From: Chrysomallon squamiferum | Taxonomy: Eukaryota > Mollusca > Gastropoda > Neomphalida > Peltospiridae | Length of the DNA: 47,464 bases | Assembly (NCBI GenBank): GCA_012295275.1 | Contig: CM022678.1 | Span: forward strand, 19,208,176 to 19,255,639 | Direction of reading: 5' to 3' | Position numbers and translations under genes: made by a program | The notes under the pieces: model-generated | Told to the model about the DNA's origin: nothing | What the model saw: the letters and a program-made list of their open reading frames with translations, nothing else | Databases searched by the model: none | Part shown: piece by piece, positions 1 through 11,213 of the stretch | How the letters are laid out: the number at the start of each line of letters is the position of its first letter | Numbering within the stretch: position 1 is the first letter of the stretch

Positions 1-1646
1 ACGCAGAAACTTCTATACCAAGGCTTTTATAGTTTATTTCTTCTTTTCTCAGCCGAGCCTGTTCATCTGGAGAAAGTAATTGACTTTTAGCTTTTTGAAA
101 ACAAATAATACCCATTTTCTTCAAAGCAGCAACTCTATAGAACGGACTGGTTTCAATTTCTTCTCTTTCTATTATATCCTTTAGAACTTCTTCAGCGTCT
201 TCGTAACATTTTCTACTCATGTAAGCAGAAGCCGCGTGAAGTACAGCACTATAATTATAGCCGTGTGTTATAACAAAGGACTGTTTTAGATTCTTAATCG
301 CACGCTGAAATTTTCTCGGGTTGCTTTCATTTTTCGTTTTTCTCAGCAGAACTTTTCCCAGGTTTTGAAGACCATATCCTGCCGGCCGAAGCCTCACTGA
401 CTCTTCTAACAATCTCTCAGCGTCATCCAGTTGCCTTCTGTTTACGAAATGCTTACCGCAGCTTGCAAGTACAAAAGGGTTCTGCTTCTCTAAATCAAGA
501 GCTTTCTGGAAATATTCCTCGCACGGAAGTAGTGTTGTTTGTTGCTTAAACCTTTCTACCACAATTTCATCATCAAATGGTGTGTTTCTTAATTCAAACC
601 GAGTCGCGAATTCTCCGAGCTCAGCATACGCCATCGCATTAAAAGGTTCTAATCCCTTACTGCCGACTTTGCAGCATCTAACAGCGTATTTAACGATATC
701 GATACCTGTATGAAACGAATAGCTCTGAATGGACATAGTTCGTCTAAGTGTAAGACCCTCTCCAAATTTCCATTCGTATTCTTCTGGATATTTCTCGTTT
801 ACTTTTCTGTACAGTTCCACAGACTTTAGATAAGAAGCTGGTGAAATCCGAGCGTAGCAATAAGCAAGTTCAGCTTCAGCTACAGCACGCATTCTATCAA
901 CGTCTCCCTTCAGGTTTTCCAATTCAATTAATTCCAATTCAGCAGAACGCTTATCGTGTTTTAACAGAAAACGCACACGGTTTGCACGAGCAAAAATGTT
1001 AGTTGGGTCTCGACGACGGACTTCTAAATTTGTCTCGATTGCCTTGTCTCGATCTCCTAGCGCAAACTGCATGAAGGAAATAAAATTCACGTCTCGATTT
1101 CTTTCCATCTGTTTCTCTTCTTCCGGTTCTCGTTGTAACTTTAAAAGTATCTTTCCTCTACGTTGTTTAGTGCAGAGCATGAGATCTGTGAGATGAAAGG
1201 AATGATGAAACGATTCCAGACTCTTTTCCAAGGAAATGTCATCATCAGTACCTGAAAAATAAAATCTACATAATTGCAGATTTCTGAAAGAATAACTTCG
1301 GGGGAAAAGTACCTTTCTAAAGGTAAGATGTTCGAAATTGTTTTCTTTTAAAATTGCAGATTCGTAATCACATAATGCTTCATTTACTGAATGTCTCTCT
1401 CTCCATCTTAACTGTATAAATATGTGTGCGTGTGTTTGTCTGTGTTTTTATTCGGGTGTCTGAATATAAATGCCTATGAGAGAGAATAACGTGTGTATAA
1501 ATATAAGTAGAAGAGTTTCGCCTGAAGCAGTAATGGATCAAAATACAATTGTTTCATTATCATTGTAATTAGTATTTCTCACCAATTTTTATCCTTGAAA
1601 AATCCTCTTCTAATGACGTTGTGCTGTGCGGTTTCTTCACAGCCAT
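1..1646 (-). CDS. TPR protein, TTC22-like (copy 1, 3' end beyond window)
   Basis: Partial gene of two coding exons. Exon 1 is 1583-1646 (21 codons plus one base), with ATG at 1646 in a good initiation context (A at -3, G at +4). Exon 2 runs from 1251 off the left edge. The 331-bp phase-1 intron has GT at 1582-1581 and a TTTTCAG acceptor ending at 1252. Another acceptor (CTTTCAG) lies 4 bases before the ATG, implying an upstream 5'UTR exon. I checked landmark codons at 1180, 892, 523, 220 and 40. All are in one frame and I saw no stop, so this is the only copy without a visible lesion. The protein carries degenerate TPRs; the N-terminal stretch with FISFMQFALGDRDKAIE resembles TTC22 (from memory). 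The TIR seen in copies 2 and 3 would lie left of base 1. Relative to copy 2 it has in-frame losses of 4 residues (near 680) and 2 residues (near 1107). Confidence 0.75.
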
Positions 1647-3586
1647 TATCCTGAAAGAAAGTTATACAATACTTTGGTGATTTCATTTTTCCAGTGTATT
1701 GAACATCATATATTTATGTCTATGTTCCGGTCACAGAATAATCAACTAAATTGCATGCGTCTCGATTTTAAAATTAATGAAGAACAATTAAAATATTCTA
1801 TAAAAATGTAAATAAAAATTATAACAATAAAAAGAAAGAAAGAAAGAAAGGAAACTGAAAAACGAAGAAAAAATAAACATTTGATCACCCTTAAATCAAT
1901 ACTAACTTCATTAGGCTATCAAAATCTTACTGGTTCCACAAAAACATTGCCTTGGATTTATGAGTACCTTCCTTTTCTAAAACGGTAATGTTATGTATAG
2001 GTTTGACTATAAAACAAAATATTTTCATTTCGAAAGCAGATTCAAACCGATGAAAGGTTGCTTATAATTCCGATTATGATAATTATTATTATTATTGTTA
2101 TTATCATTATTATTATTATTATTTTTGGTATTAGTATTATTATTTTCTTTCTATCTTTTTTCTTTTTACTTTTTATTTTTCCAGTCTACTAACCTGCAGA
2201 GAAATAAAACTTGTGCCACCTCAGTCTTGCCGATTCCAAAAATTCTTTCCCACCGATTTACGAGATCTTGTCTTTTCTGAGCTAAGTTGAATTCTATTTA
2301 ACGTCTTGTGTTATTTGTTTATTATACTTCTTCCTAGAAATAACAGTTATATATCTAAGGGCAATTCATCAATCAGATGTTTATTTTAATGGTACCTTAA
2401 CCTTTATTTCCTACGAAATGAGTCTATTTAGTCAACGTGATAAACATACTGAAAACACGCATTACAAATTTTCGTGGAATTAGAAAAATAAGGAAAACTT
2501 TCGGCTATTGAATTCATTTCGCTAGATGCTGCATTAAAGAACGTATATGGAAACATGAAACCAAATACATATTTATTTTCTACATAATTTATCTATTAAA
2601 GTTTTCCAACGTATCTAAACACAATGAAAACAAACTAGACTAATTTTTGTGGACATAGAAATTAAAGCTAAATATTTGGATCAATGTTAAAATGAAATAG
2701 AACCCAACCAGTACCTAACACAGATCTCTACTTTATATCTAATAACGCTAGGACCCCCGAGAGTTTTAATTGTTTTTTACTTTTATCATGCAACACGAGT
2801 TTAATGTGTGACTACTGTCACCCGATATATAAACATACACATACAGAAACTGCTCTGTGAAATTAGGTTATTGAATTAGGTCACTGAAACACACCCGGAA
2901 GATGTAAGCAATATTGAGTAAGCTTTTTATAGTATAATTTATCAGTTTCTATAAAATGCAGAAACTGCACATATCTAATGTTTGTGTCAGAGAACAATCA
3001 AACAAATGACCTTCGTCTAGATTTTAAATTTAATAATGCTAAAATAAAATAATAAAAATAATTTTTTTTTTCCTTACCGTTATCTAAACACTGATATGTA
3101 TTCGGCCATCAAAATGTTACTGGTTCGAAACAAAAAGCAATCTCATCGATTTACCAGTTTTTACCTTTCCTGAACTAAGCTGAAATTTTAGTTAAATTGC
3201 TGTGTTATTTGCTTCTTGGTCATATGTAGATTACACTTCCTTGTTACTATAACTTATATATCAGTCACCTATTCGTGAATCATAGATATGATTTAATGGA
3301 CAAGTAATGAACAAACTGTTAAAAATGGTTGATATAAACTGAACAACAAATTTAAATCAAACTTACACGTTCTCGCTGGTGTCACTTATAATGAAACGAA
3401 CTGTCAGTTTATATAACCACTATTTTCTTCTTTCCTTTTTAAATTCCACGAATCGGGTGAGTAAGAGGTGATAATCACTGTATTCTCTACATAAGACATG
3501 TTTTATAATAAGGCTGTGTTATATGTAGGTTTAAATAATGAGTAAAACATTGTTATTTGGAAAGTGACATGAATTTGATTTTTTAT
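1647..3586. repeat. 5' flank of copy 1: diverged copy of the ~2-kb array unit
   Basis: No gene. Bases 1650-2200 match the flank of copy 2 (7515-8059) almost base for base. The rest can be aligned in order with the non-coding unit that fills 11.5-30 kb: the block around GTCAACGTGATAAACATACT (2425), the block with CCGATATATAAACATAC (2823), the block with TATTCGTGAATCATAG (3269), then the trinucleotide tract. An (ATT)n tract lies at 2081-2125. Confidence 0.65.
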
Positions 3587-3631
3587 CATTATTATTATTA
3601 TTATTACTACTATTATTATTATTATTATTTA
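3587..3631. repeat. (ATT)n microsatellite
   Basis: About 45 bp of slightly interrupted ATT repeats. It joins the array-type flank of copy 1 to an orphan 3' flank. Confidence 0.9.
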
Positions 3632-4229
3632 TCAAGGGCATCAAGCTGAAAATGTCAAAAGACTGGTGTAGATATTCACCTCTTGACAGTAACTTCAGAC
3701 AAAGCTCCTTATATAAAAGTACATTGAATTAAAACCCCTAAACTTCCACCTCTAAATTATAACATTACCAGAAATCATTCACATAAAAAAATTCATTATT
3801 GACACAGTTTTCTCTCTTGTAGGAAAAAAGAACAAATAGATAGAGCATTTTAAGAACAATTCCATTATGTACAGATAAGTAGAAAGAAACAGTATATATG
3901 TATATATATATATATGTAAGTCATATCATATCATACATCAAATTACAGAAAAGCCGTAGTATTTACCTTGTCCTATTGACGCTTTAGATAACACAAATTT
4001 CATTTCAAGCATACAGTTTTTGAAAAACATACTAAAATAACAGTAGACTTTCTGTACAACCTATATACGTGGATTTCAGTTTTGACATATACAGCAGTAA
4101 GATCGATTTTCCTATTTTCCGACTTTATCCTCATATTCTCAAATCATTTTGGAGTAGGTTTCCTAATATAACATTAATTATTACTATAATTATTGTTGTT
4201 GTTGTCGTCGTTCTTAATCTTCATATGAC

Positions 4230-4230
<1 letters not shown>
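3632..4230 (-). other. Orphan 3' flank of a lost TPR-TIR copy
   Basis: No gene. This stretch is closely similar to 8060-8548, which lies just downstream of copy 3, and more distantly to 4287-4800, downstream of copy 2. Shared landmarks include TTAAGAACAATTCCATTATG (3850 and 8178) and GTTCTTAATCTTCATATGAC (4209 and 8518). No coding sequence adjoins it; it ends in an ATT tract that leads straight into the 3' flank of copy 2. I infer that the gene between the two flanks was deleted. Confidence 0.6.

Positions 4231-4286
<56 letters not shown>
4231..4286. repeat. (ATT)n microsatellite at a duplication junction
   Basis: 56 bp of ATT. The left side matches the 3' flank of copy 3; the right side is the flank of copy 2. 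It is the apparent recombination point. Confidence 0.9.
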
Positions 4287-5008
4287 GAAGCTGAAAAGGT
4301 CAACATGTTGGTGTAAACATTTCATCTGATGACAGTAACAAAAAGCTTTTATATAAAAATAAGATTAATTAAAACTTGTTACACTTCCAACTCTAAATTA
4401 CAAAAATACCAAAAATTATTCAGATACAAAGATTTTATTATTAACACAATTCGCTGACCAATAGGCACAATTACAATAAAAAACCAATAAACAGAAAAGG
4501 ATACACTAAATCATCATTTTATTTAAGCATAATTACTTTATATATAGATATAGACAGACAGATAGACAAAAACATATATTACATTATATTATATTATATT
4601 ATAAATAAACCACTTTAGATTACACAAATTTAATTTCAACCATAAAGATTTTGAAAAGTATATTAAAATAACTGTAGACCGTCTGTACAACCTGTACACG
4701 TTGATTTAATCTCTAAGCTATATATACTGTAGCATCTATTTATGGATTTATCTTTTGAAAACAGACCATACTTTCCTACTATCGTTTTACATTCCAAAAA
4801 CTGAAAATTCATTCCAATCCTTATATAAATATAATTGTTGTTGTTCATGAGATTATTATTATTATTATTATTATCATTATTATTACAGTTATTATTATTG
4901 TTCTTCTTATTATTATTAGTATTATTATTAGTATTATTTTGATGAATAAAGTCGAACAATCCATGCAGTGCAATTAAAATTCTTGTCAAGATCTGTAAAG
5001 TATCAAAT
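4287..5008 (-). other. 3' flank of copy 2
   Basis: No gene. AT-rich downstream region of the copy 2 reading frame, with an interrupted (ATT)n tract at 4852-4939 and a short (ATATT)n run near 4575-4600. It is the more diverged relative of the flanks at 3632 and 8060. Confidence 0.55.
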
Positions 5009-7511
5009 TTACAAATTGACGTCACCATCAACAAGAAGTGGAAAAGTTTCGAAAAGCCAGTCCACTGCACTTTTGTCGTCTGATTCGTCTGGCGGAGTTT
5101 TTCCTGTTTTGAAATTGTTCAGTTCAGTGATAGAGTGAGTCTCTCCTGATTTCAAGCATACAATCATCATTTTCTCATTCTTCGTAGCAGTTGCTATTGC
5201 CAAATCAATCACCTGTTTCCAGTGTGTGTTTGGAGGGTCGGAATTAACAACTAGAACAATGCATCGAATAAGAGGCATCAGTCGTTTGTAAAAATAGATA
5301 TCATCCATTCCTTCAAACGAAAGTTCATCATTCCTCGTGACTTCAAGACCTGTGTAGTGTTTAAGAATCTCCTGAATCTTCTTTGACATCTCAGATTTTT
5401 TACAGTCGTCTTTGTCATGCAGAATCATGATATCAGCGCCATTTATTTCACCTTCTTTGTTCGTTTTGTAATAGAACGCAAAAATCCTTCTGAAACAAGA
5501 CGTAGCTTTGCTCGGTGACTCGTCTCTTGATAGGATATGCTGTGCTGTTTTCAGGTAAACTCGACTGACGAGAAGAAAAGGAATATAATCAGCTTGTTGC
5601 GTACCCATCAACAGAATTATACAGAATCTGGCCTTTTCGTATTCTTGTCGATCAAGATAGTTCTCTGTAGATCCAATCCAGTGTTCAGGTCCCTGATACC
5701 GGTTTTTAATATTCTCATAAACCGGAAGAGTACGGCCCAATTCACTGATCATACTGTAAACATCTTTAACTTGCCACGGTATATCTACTCCACGTGGACC
5801 TTTCGTTTGCTTCAGCAAATCAGTTACTGTTCTGAAATGAGTGCGATATTTGTACAGCACCTCGATCGCAGAAACTTCTATAGCAAGAATTTTATAGTTT
5901 ATTTCTTCTTTCCTCAGCCGAGCCTGTTCATCTGGAGAAAGTAATGGACTTTTTCCTTTTTCAAAAGAGATAACACCCATTGTCTTCAAAGCAGCAACTT
6001 CATTGAACGGACTGGTATCAAGTTCTTCTCTTTCTATTATATCCGTTAGAACCTCTTCAGCGTCTTCGTAACATTTTCTGCTCATGTAAGCAGAAGCCAA
6101 GTCAAGTATAGCACTATAATTTTCGCCGTGTGTTATATCAACGGACTGTTTTAGATACTTAATCGCACGCTGAAATGTTCTCGGGTTGCTTTCATTTTTC
6201 GCTTTTCTCAGCAGAACTTTTCCCAGGTTTTGAAGAGCATATCCTGTCGGCCGAAGCCTCACTGACTCTTCTAACAATCTCTCAGCGTCATGCACTTGCC
6301 TTCTGTTTAGGAAATGCTTACCGCAGCTTGCAAGTACAAAAGGGTCCTGCTTATCTAAATCAAGAGCTTTCTGGAAATATTCCTCGCACGAAAGCAGCGT
6401 TGTTTGTTGCTTAAACCTTTCTACCACAATTTCATCATCAAATGGTGTTTTTTTTAATTCAAACCGAGTCGCGAATTCCCCGAGCTCAGCAAACGCCATC
6501 GCATTAAACGGTTCTAGTCCCTTACTGCCGACTTCTTCTAGCACTTTACAGCATCTAACAGCGTATTCAACGATATCGATATCAGTATTAAACGAGTAGC
6601 TTTGAATGGACATAGTTCGTCTAAGTGTTAGACCCTCTCCAAATTTCCATTCGTATTCTTCTGGATATTTCTCGTTTACTTTTCTGTACAGCTCCACAGA
6701 CTTTAGATAAGAAGCTGGTGAAATCCGAGCGTAGCAATAAGCAAGTTCAGCTTCAGCTACAGCACGCATTCTTTCAACGTCTCCCTTCAGGTTTTCCAGT
6801 TCAATTAATTCTGATTCAGCAGAAAACGCACACGGTTTGCACGAGCAACAATGTTAGTAGGGTCTCGACGACGGACTTCTAAATTTGTCTCGATTGCCTT
6901 GTCTTGATCTCCTAGCAAAAACTGCATGAAGGAAATAAAATTGACGTCTCGATTTCTTTCCATCAAACTCTGTTTCTCTTCTTCCGGTTCTCGTTGTAAC
7001 TTTAAAAGTATTTTTTCTCTACGTTGTTTAGTGCAGAGCATGAGATCTGTGAGATGAAAGGAGTGAGGAAACGATTCCAGTCTATTTTCCAAGGAAATGT
7101 CCTCATCCGTAGCTGAAAAATAAAATCTACATAATTGCAGATTTCTGAAAGAATAAGTTCGGGGGTAAAGTGCCTTTCTAAAGGTAAGATGTTCGAAATT
7201 GTTTTCTTTTTAAATTGCAGATTCGTAGTCACATAATGCTTCATTTACTGAATGTCTCTCTCGCTATCTTTTTTGTATAAATATGTGTGTGTCTGCGTAT
7301 GTCTGTGTTTTTATTCAGATGTCTGAATATAAATGCCTGTAAGAGAGAGAATAACGTGTTTATATAAAAAAGTAGAACAGTTTCGCCTGAAGCAGTAATG
7401 CAACAAAATACAATTGTTTCATTATCATTGTAACTAGTATTTCTCACCAATTTTTATCCTTGCAAAATCCGCTTCTAATGACGTTGTGCTGTGCGGTTTC
7501 TTCGCAGCCAT
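5009..7511 (-). pseudogene. TPR-TIR gene, TTC22-like (copy 2), frameshifted by 22-bp deletion
   Basis: Exon 1 is 7448-7511 and exon 2 is 5009-7112, with a 335-bp phase-1 intron (acceptor TTTTCAG ending at 7113). A comparison with copy 1 shows 22 bases missing at about 6817-6824, between two CAGAA repeats. The frame from the start codon therefore stops at 6805. Downstream, a 586-codon frame (6769-5009) is fully open. It contains TPR-like helices (residues 1-60 and about 125-240), a helical linker rich in conserved positions, and a TIR-like domain (444-586). If the deletion is real, the full-length protein cannot be made. An N-terminally shortened protein from the internal ATG at 6769 is possible. 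The clean 586-codon frame argues that the lesion is recent, or else that it is a sequencing error. TTC22 relationship is from family memory; cytosolic location is inferred from the lack of a signal peptide or membrane segments. Confidence 0.72.
5012..5440 (-). other. TIR-like domain of copy 2
   Basis: 143 C-terminal residues. The order of secondary-structure cues fits a TIR fold: a box-1-like strand (GADIMILHDKDD), a long amphipathic helix, a box-2-like LEVTRNDELSFEGM, a strand RCIVLVVNS, a helix starting HWKQVIDLAIA, then strand MMIVCLKSG. In SARM1-type TIRs the catalytic Glu lies four residues after the equivalent Trp; here that position is Ile and the next is Asp. I infer either an altered active site or a scaffold role. 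SEFIR is the main alternative family. Confidence 0.65.
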
Positions 7512-8059
7512 TATCCTGAAAGAAAGTTATACAATATTTTAGTAATTTCATTTTTCCAGTGTATTGAACATTATACATTTATGTCTATGTTTGGGTCACA
7601 GAATAATCAACTAAATTGCATGCGTCTCGATTTTAAAATTAATGAAGAACAATGAAAATATTCTATAAAAATGTAAATAAAAATTAGAACAATAAAAAGA
7701 AAGAAAGAAAGAAAGGAAACTGAAAAACGAAGAAAAAAGAAACATTTGATCACCCTTAAATCAGTACTAACTTCATTAGGCTATCAAAATCTTATTGGTT
7801 CCACAAAAACATTGCCTTGGATTTATGAGTAGTTTCCTTTTCTAAAACGGTAATGTTATGTTTAGGTTTGACTATAAAACTAAATATTTTTATTTCGAAA
7901 GCAGATTCAAACCGATACAGGGTTGCTTATGATTCCGATTATGATAATTATTATTATTATTGTTATTACCATTATTATTATTATTATTTTTGGTATTAGT
8001 ATTATTATTTTCTTTCTATCTTTTTTTCTTTTTACTTTTTTCTTTTTCCAGTCTACTAA
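7512..8059. repeat. 5' flank of copy 2, duplicate of copy 1 flank
   Basis: No gene. Nearly identical to 1647-2193, including an (AAAG)n run (7697-7713) and an (ATT)n tract at 7946-7989. Identity to the copy 1 flank stops at about 8059, where the sequence jumps to 3'-flank material. Confidence 0.75.
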
Positions 8060-8617
8060 CCACTACACATCCACCTCTAAATCATAAAATTACCAGAAAT
8101 CATTCACATAAAAAATTTCATCATTGACACAGTTTTCTCTCTTGTAGAAAAAAACAACAACAAATGGATAGAGCATTTTAAGAACAATTCCATTATGTAC
8201 AGATAAGTAGACACAAACAGTATATATGTATATATACATATTTATATATGTAAGTCATATCATATCATGTATCAAATTACAGAAAAGCCGTAGTATTTAC
8301 GTTGTCATTCTGTCGCTGTAGATAACACAAATTTCATTTCAAGCATAAAGTTTTTGAAAAACATACTAAAATAACAGTAGACTTTCTATATAACTATATA
8401 CGTGGATTTCATTTTTGAAATATACAGCAGTAAAATCTGATTTTTCTATTTTCCGACTTCATCCTCATATTCTTAAATCAAAAATTAACTATAATTATTA
8501 ATGTTGTTATTGTCATTGTTCTTAATCTTCATATGACTATTATTATTACTTTTCTGATTAATATTATTATTAGTAGTAGTGTCTGCAGCAGCATCACTTG
8601 GTTCACAATTAGGAAAT
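8060..8617 (-). other. 3' flank of copy 3
   Basis: No gene. Downstream region of copy 3, closely matching the orphan flank at 3740-4230, with short ATT/TAG runs at 8537-8580. It carries a TATATG-type run near 8220-8250. Confidence 0.6.
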
Positions 8618-8620
8618 TTA

Positions 8621-9049
8621 CAAACTGACGTCAGCATTAACAAGAAGTGGAAAAGTTTCCAGCAGCCAGTCCACTGCAGCTTTGTCGTCTGCTTCGTCTG
8701 GTGGAGTTTTTCCTGTTTTGAAATCATTCAGTTCAGTGACTTGGTGAGTCTCAACTGATATCAAGCATACAGCCATCATCTTCTCCTTCTTCGTAGCAGT
8801 TGCTATTGTCAAATCAATTACCTGTTTCCAGTGTGTGTTTGGAGTGTCGGAATTAACAACCACAACAATGCATCGAATACGAGGCATCATTTGTTCGTAG
8901 AAAGAGATTTCATTCATTCCTTCAAAGGCAAGCTCGTCATTTCTCGTGACTTTCAGACCGGTATAATTTTGCAGAATTTCCTGAATTTTTATTGTAATCT
9001 GAGATATTTTCCAGTCGTCTTTGTCATGGAGAATCATGACGTCAGCACC
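8621..9049 (-). other. TIR-like domain of copy 3
   Basis: 143 residues at the C-terminus, the same length as in copy 2 and without indels. The box-1-like motif is GADVMILHDKDD, the helix motif HWKQVIDLTIATATK is kept, and the tail is DWLLETFPLLVNADVSL. Conservation of length and frame in a diverged copy suggests past purifying selection. Confidence 0.65.
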
Positions 9050-10904
9050 ATTTATTTCATCTTCTTTCTTCGCTTTGTAATAGAATGTAAAAATCCTTCT
9101 GAAACAAGGCCAAGCTCTAATCGGCGACTGGCCTCTTGATAACATGTGCTCTGCTGTTTTCAGATAAATTCGACTGACGAGAGGAAAAGGAACGTGATCA
9201 GCTTGTTGCGTACCTATCAGCAGACTTACACACAGTCTGGCATTTTCGTATTTTTGTTGATTGAGATATTCCTCTGTAATTCCAATCCAGTCTTGTGATC
9301 CCAGATTTCGGTTCTGAATCTTTTCATAAATTGGAAGAGATCGTGCGAATTTATTGATCATAGAGTAGACATTTTTAACTTGCCACGGTATTTTTACTCC
9401 ATGTGGACCATCCGTTTGCTTCAGCAAATCTGTCACGGTTCTAAAATGAGTTCGATATTTGTACAGCACTTCTGTTGCAGAAGCTTCTAGAGCAAGAATT
9501 TTGTAATTCATTTCTTCTTTCTTCAGCCGAGCCTGTTCCTCTGGAGAAAGTCTCCAATTTTTACCTTTATCAAAATAGATAAAACTCATATTTTTCAATG
9601 CCTTAATTTCTAGGAATGGATCCGTATTAGAATCGGCTGTTTCTGTTACAATGTTGAAGTGCTGTTCAGCATCTTCGCAGCATTTTTTACTCATGTAAGC
9701 TAAAGCCAAGTCATACTCTGCAGGATAATTGTCTGTTATTTCAACCGCCTCCTTTAGACAGTGAATAGCACGATCTAATGTTTCCGGGTTATTTTGTTTT
9801 CTCGCTTTTTTCCGCAGAACCTTTCCCAGCTGATGAAAAGCTTTCGTTGCTCGCGTACGACTAACTGACTGTTGTAACATTGTCTCAGCCTTATCCACTT
9901 GCTGTGTGTTTAGAAAATTCTTAGCGCACCTTACAAGTATAAAATCGTCGTCTTTGCCTAACTCAAGAGCTTTCTGGAAATATTCCTTACGCGAAAGCAG
10001 TCCAGTTTCCTGCTGCACCTCTTCTACCAGCTTTTTATCTTCGAATGGCGTCCATCTTACTTCAAGCAGTTTTGCTAAATCCCCGAGCTCGGCATAGCCA
10101 CAGCATTCAGTGGTTCTGGTCCGTTACTGCTGACTTCTTGTAGCAGTTTACAGCATCTAACAGCGTATTCAACCACATCGATACCTGACTGAACTGAATA
10201 GCTCTGAAAGGACAGAAATCGTCTAAGTGTTAGACCCTCTCGATATTTCCACTCGAATTCGTCTGGACATTTCTTATTTACTTTTCTGTACAGCTCCAGA
10301 GCCTTTCGATAAGACGCTGGTGATAGTCGAGCATAGCAATAAGCAAGTTCAGCTTCAGCTACAGCTCGCATTCTGTCCAGGTCTCCCTCCAAGTTTTCCA
10401 ATTCCTCTAATACTGATTCAGCAGAACGCTTATCCTGTTTTATCAGAAATCGCACACGGTTTGCACGAGCAACAATGTTATTAGGGTCACGATCACAGAC
10501 TTTTAAATTTATCTCGATTGCCTTGTCTCGATCTCCTAGCAAAAACAGCAAGAACGAAATAAAATTGTCGAGACGAGTTTTGTGTGTCTTTTCGCTTGGT
10601 TGATTTCCCACTGAAGTAGGTATGTCTTCTTCCCGTTGTTCTAACTTTTTAAGTAATGTTTCTCTCCTCTGTTTTGTGCAGAACATGAGATCTGTGAGAT
10701 AAAAGGAGTGAGGAAATGATTGTAATCTCTTTTCGAAGGCCGTATCCTCATCCGAACCTGAAAAAAAAGAAGATAAAATTAAGTGACGTGAATTTTCTGA
10801 AGCAAAAGTCTTTTCTAAAAATATAAGTTCGATTTTTGTTTATTTTTTATTTTATTTTTATTATTAAACTGACGATGAGCAATGATAATATATTGTTTTT
10901 ACCG

Positions 10905-10906
<2 letters not shown>

Positions 10907-10997
<91 letters not shown>
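10907..10997. repeat. (CT)n microsatellite in intron 1 of copy 3
   Basis: 91 bp of pure CT dinucleotides; on the coding strand this is (GA)n. Copies 1 and 2 have only about 10 bases of CT at the matching place (1393-1403, 7254-7262). Confidence 0.95.
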
Positions 10998-11001
<4 letters not shown>

Positions 11002-11213
11002 ATTATGTGTGTGTGGTTGTTTGCTAGTATTTTTGAGTAGATATCTCTATGCAGATATATGTGAAAGAGAGAATAACGTGTTTATAAAAGTAACCAGAGT
11101 AATGTAACATCAACGTGTAATTCTACATAATACGGATCCTGATTAATATTTCTTACCACCAATATTTATCCTGGCGAAACCCGTATCTATCGATGTTGTA
11201 CTTTGCTCTTTTC

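Larger units (their letters stand above)
8618..11213 (-). pseudogene. TPR-TIR gene, TTC22-like (copy 3), start codon lost and 1-bp frameshift
   Basis: The exon 1 relic is 11157-11213. The conserved acceptor (CTTTTAG) is kept, but the bases carrying ATG-GCT-GCG of the other copies are missing, so the frame begins inside the exon without an ATG. Exon 1 ends one codon later than its relatives, giving a better donor (GTG|GTAAGA). The intron is 10758-11156 (399 bp). Exon 2 (8618-10757) is open from 10757 to 10075. It then loses one base at about 10096 (GGCATAGCC against GGCATATGCC in copy 4) and continues open in the shifted frame to the stop at 8618. The C-terminal part has TPRs and the full TIR-like domain. 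The lesions make it a likely pseudogene; an in-frame ATG at 10686 could bypass the first but not the second. It is more diverged from copies 1 and 2 than they are from each other. Confidence 0.72.

Noticed and set aside
996-1196. Plus-strand frames opposite the TPR genes (also 5537, 6175, 6625, 8831, 9906, 10227, 46051, 46373)
   Set aside because: Antisense shadows of the minus-strand exons; they recur only because the genes are duplicated.
5009-6769. Bacterial-type single-exon gene
   Set aside because: Copies share a small upstream exon with matching phase-1 GT-AG introns, so this is a spliced nuclear gene.
8618-10757. Assignment to interferon-induced IFIT proteins
   Set aside because: TPR content is similar, but the N-terminal pattern fits TTC22 better and IFITs have no C-terminal TIR-like domain.
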